From the NCBI RefSeq assembly GCF_009857475.1, contig NZ_WWCJ01000007.1, positions 186,001-250,000 of the forward strand: a stretch of DNA of 64,000 nt, read 5' to 3'. The translations under genes were made by a program, and so were the position numbers. Positions 61,674-64,000 of the stretch are shown piece after piece; the first letter of the stretch is position 1; each line of letters begins with the position of its first letter. The stretch comes from Pseudoduganella guangdongensis (GTDB lineage Bacteria > Pseudomonadota > Gammaproteobacteria > Burkholderiales > Burkholderiaceae_D). Under the pieces are notes generated by a model. It made no database searches. It saw only the letters and a list, made by a program, of their open reading frames with translations, and was not told the DNA's origin.

Positions 61674-63908
61674 TCAATTCGGGTCGAGGCAGTCTGCGTA
61701 GGCGCCACTGTTATTGGTGCCGTATGGGCTGGTGTAGCCCGGTGGGATGACTTTGCGGTCGCTGTAATCGCTGACCAGGCCGATCAGGCGCGGGATGTAC
61801 GCCTGGTACACGGCTTCCGAACCTTGCACCGCGCCGCGGATGGTCAGGTCCACCGCCAGCCAGTTGGCGCGGTCGCGCGGGTAGGTCAGGGTCACGATGG
61901 CGGTGCCGTTGGCATCGGTGGTGCCGCCAGTGGTGACTGTGACCGGAATGCCCGGCTCCAGGGTGCCGTTGCGGTTGACGTCCTCGCCCGGGTTGATGAA
62001 ACCGTCGCGGTTCAAGTCTTCGTTCGGGCAGCCCCACGGGGTCGGCTTCAGGCCGGTGCCGTTCGGCAGCTGCCATGGGCCGTCGGAACCCAGGTATTCC
62101 AGGGTGCCCTTGTAGTAGTAGCGCGGCACCACGGAAGCGGTGACGGTGACGCCCGGCACGGCATTGCCACTGGCATCGGACACGATGACGGTGTAATCCT
62201 TGCGGTAGCGGGTCGGGCCGTCGACGCCGATCACGTTGCCGGTACCGGCCGTGATGGACAGCGATTTGCGCGACACGGTCAGGTTGGCCGTGCTGGAGGC
62301 GGTGGAGGCGCCTTGCAGCTGGGCGCGGATCACCACGCCGTTCAGCGGGGTGGCCGAGGTGCCGGCCACGTAGCTGACGGTGGCCGAGCCATCGGCGCCG
62401 GTGGTCACCAGGGACGGCTGGGTCAGGTAGCCGCCGCTGGCGTCACTCACGATGCTGAAGGAAACGCGGGCGTTCTTGACCAGGTTGTTGGCCGGGGTGC
62501 CATCGCGCACCACCGCGCGGATGGTGGCTTGCTGGATGCTGCTGTTGGCGTTGTTGGCAGCGACCACGGCCGGGTCGGCCTGCACGATGATGTTGGACGA
62601 GGCCAGCAGCGGCGCCACGAATTCCAGGCTGCCCTGGGTCGTGGTGGAGTTGACGATATTGGCGGTCAGGGTGGCGACACCCGGGCTGCTGGACTGCACG
62701 TACACGACCGCGTCGCCATTGTTCAGGCTGACGCCGTTGGTCATCGGGATGGTGCACTGGGCATTGGTGAAGACGCTGCCGCGCGAGCTGCCCACCACCA
62801 CCACGCCGAAGCGGTCGTTGATGTTGTCGGTGCGGACCGCCACCGGCACGCAGGTGTTGATGTCTGCCACGTCGCCGGCTGCGCCGCGCACCGTGAAGTT
62901 GGTGGCGCTGATGGCGATGATAGCCGTGCTGGTTTCACCCTGGGCGCTGACGGTAATGGTGTCGGAGGTGCCGGCGTTGGCCAGGAAGCTCAGGATCAGC
63001 TGGCCGGCCGAGTTGGTCACGGCCGGGCCGCCGCCCTTGACGGTCAGCGAGTTGCCGCTGGAGCTGAAGGTGACCGGCTTGCCGCGCAGCGCCACACCAG
63101 CCGAGTCCACCAGGTTGACGGTCACATCGCTGGTGCTCTTCAGGCTCACGGTGCTGTTGGCGTTGACGGTCAGCTTGGTGCCCGCGACCACCACGGTGGC
63201 CACCACCGGCGTCACGCCAGGCAGGCTGGCGGTCACGCGGATGGTGCGGCTGGTCGCGTCGCCGCCGGTGTTCAGCTTGGCGCTCACGATACCCTTCTCA
63301 TTGGTGACCGGATTGCTGATGCTCAGGCTGCCCGAGTCGGCCGACAGGTCGACCCGCACGCCCTGCATCACCATGCTCTTGGAATCCTTGACCAGGGCCG
63401 TCAGCTCCACTTCCGCGCCTTCGGCGCCGGCCGAATTCAGGGTGCCGGAGTTGGCGGTCAGGGTCAGGGTCTGGGTGGCTGCCACCACCTTGACCACGAT
63501 TTCGTTGGAGGTCACGCCGTTCACACTGGCGCTGATCTTGATATCGCGCAGCGACGGGTCGCCCTGGGTGCTCAGCTTCTCGGTCACCACGCCGTTGGCG
63601 TCGGTGACGGCAGTGCTGGTGCTGATGCTGCCGGAGCTGGCCTTGAACACCACTTTCGCGTTGGGCACGGCGCGGCTATTGCCATCCTTGACGATGGCGG
63701 TCAGGGTCACTTCGGTGCCGGCCTGGCCGGAAGAAGCGATGGTGTCGGCGCTGGCCGTCACCACGATGCTGGCCGCGGTCGGCGCAGTCGGGTCGGGGTT
63801 GCCCGGCGTGGAACCCGGCGAACCACCGCCGCCGCCGCAGGCGGCCAGCAGGCTGGCGCAGGCTAATGCCCCCACCCAGCCCGATAATTTGCTTAAAACA
63901 TTGCTCAT
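61674..63908 (-). CDS. Ig-like (Big_1/invasin-type) surface lipoprotein
   Basis: A 744-residue exported protein. The N-terminus has a signal ending SLLAACGGGGGSPGSTPGNP, a lipobox with lipidated Cys24 and a Gly-rich spacer. The body holds about five bacterial Ig-like domains of the Big_1 type (SIVVTASADTIASSGQAGTE, TLTLTANSGTLNSAGAEGAE, VTFSSSGNSLTVKGGG, VVRDGTPANNLVKNARVSFS). Near the C-terminus is an EF-hand-like calcium loop pair, DLNRDGFINPGEDVNRNGTL, then PGIPVTVTTGGTTDANG. It is probably displayed on the outer membrane or pilus-associated. It sits between pilQ and aroK, which are adjacent in most relatives. Confidence 0.85.
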   Translation of the reverse strand: MSNVLSKLSGWVGALACASLLAACGGGGGSPGSTPGNPDPTAPTAASIVVTASADTIASSGQAGTEVTLTAIVKDGNSRAVPNAKVVFKASSGSISTSTAVTDANGVVTEKLSTQGDPSLRDIKISASVNGVTSNEIVVKVVAATQTLTLTANSGTLNSAGAEGAEVELTALVKDSKSMVMQGVRVDLSADSGSLSISNPVTNEKGIVSAKLNTGGDATSRTIRVTASLPGVTPVVATVVVAGTKLTVNANSTVSLKSTSDVTVNLVDSAGVALRGKPVTFSSSGNSLTVKGGGPAVTNSAGQLILSFLANAGTSDTITVSAQGETSTAIIAISATNFTVRGAAGDVADINTCVPVAVRTDNINDRFGVVVVGSSRGSVFTNAQCTIPMTNGVSLNNGDAVVYVQSSSPGVATLTANIVNSTTTQGSLEFVAPLLASSNIIVQADPAVVAANNANSSIQQATIRAVVRDGTPANNLVKNARVSFSIVSDASGGYLTQPSLVTTGADGSATVSYVAGTSATPLNGVVIRAQLQGASTASSTANLTVSRKSLSITAGTGNVIGVDGPTRYRKDYTVIVSDASGNAVPGVTVTASVVPRYYYKGTLEYLGSDGPWQLPNGTGLKPTPWGCPNEDLNRDGFINPGEDVNRNGTLEPGIPVTVTTGGTTDANGTAIVTLTYPRDRANWLAVDLTIRGAVQGSEAVYQAYIPRLIGLVSDYSDRKVIPPGYTSPYGTNNSGAYADCLDPN

Positions 63909-63945
63909 TTCTCTTACCCTTATACTGGTGACACTGGATTTCGTC

Positions 63946-64000
63946 TCAACGCGCGGACAAGCGGTCGGTTACGATCTTTGGCGTAATGAAGACCAGCAGC
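63946..64000 (-). CDS. pilQ: Type IV pilus secretin PilQ, C-terminal end (runs off window)
   Basis: The last 18 codons of a gene entering from the right edge: LLVFITPKIVTDRLSAR, then TGA. LLVFITPKI is the closing beta-strand motif of type II/IV secretins, and PilQ upstream of aroK is the conserved betaproteobacterial order. The assignment relies on this short stretch plus position. Confidence 0.75.
   Translation of the reverse strand, partial: LLVFITPKIVTDRLSAR

Noticed and set aside
61611..63866. A 751-codon plus-strand frame opposite the Ig-like lipoprotein
   Set aside because: Gly/Ala/His-rich mirror of the Thr/Val/Ser-rich repeats; no start context and no domain.

Overview
The window is a high-GC chromosomal segment from a betaproteobacterium, most likely family Oxalobacteraceae (Massilia/Duganella/Janthinobacterium-like). 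This rests on gene order and protein character: kdsD-kdsC-lptCAB-rpoN-hpf, ptsN-hprK-rapZ, TPR lipoprotein-lolB-ispE-tRNA-Gln-prs-rplY, mutM-dynamin-mutY and pilQ-aroKB-dgt are all betaproteobacterial arrangements. There is no rRNA, no CRISPR array, no integrase and no intact transposase. Most of the window is housekeeping chromosome with a few accessory insertions. The genus is an inference.

Layout. 0-1.5 kb: a c-di-GMP signalling pair (HD-GYP protein and the start of a PAS protein), minus strand. 1.6-15.3 kb: a long minus-strand run with nudB, aspS, a DUF502 protein, a zinc ribbon protein, a methyltransferase, and the ubiquinone genes ubiB, ubiJ and ubiE with a Tim44-like protein. It continues upstream with a DUF971 protein, a HIT protein and a very large FAD/Fe-S oxidoreductase. 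15.4-21.4 kb: yqaA, ilvA, queF and ptsN-hprK-rapZ. 21.3-27.0 kb: an accessory stretch (acetyltransferase, VOC protein, a plus-strand cluster of uncharacterised membrane proteins, and an Lrp regulator coupled to a 3-hydroxyisobutyryl-CoA hydrolase). 27-32.5 kb: hpf, rpoN and the LPS transport/Kdo genes, followed by a divergent K+/H+ antiporter. 34.5-42.5 kb: accessory genes including a diguanylate cyclase, a MOSC protein, a NYN/OST-HTH protein, a probable EVE-nuclease fusion, a PEP-CTERM protein with a consensus sigma-54 promoter, ychF and a DinB gene broken by an amber codon. 42.6-49.4 kb: a DUF2339/DUF3999 pair, pth, and a four-gene operon with its own palindromic operator and a small winged-helix regulator. 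49.4-54.7 kb: rplY, prs, tRNA-Gln, ispE, lolB and a TPR lipoprotein. 54.7-64 kb: mutM, a dynamin-like GTPase, mutY, dgt, a fused aroK-aroB gene, an Ig-like lipoprotein and the last codons of pilQ.

The most unusual features are these. (1) A scattered set of compound palindromic elements (REP/BIME-like); one 99-bp member sits in frame inside the methyltransferase gene and adds exactly 33 codons, and others abut or contain stop codons. (2) The small self-contained operon at 47.9-49.3 kb, whose perfect 9-bp inverted repeat covers the predicted -10 box. (3) A probable EVE-PD-(D/E)XK protein that may recognise modified DNA. (4) A PEP-CTERM gene with an exact sigma-54 -24/-12 promoter in the same window as rpoN. 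(5) AroK-AroB fused in one reading frame, with an Ig-like lipoprotein inserted between it and pilQ.

All calls are from reading the sequence; no database search was run. Domain names are recognition from memory and should be read with the stated confidence.
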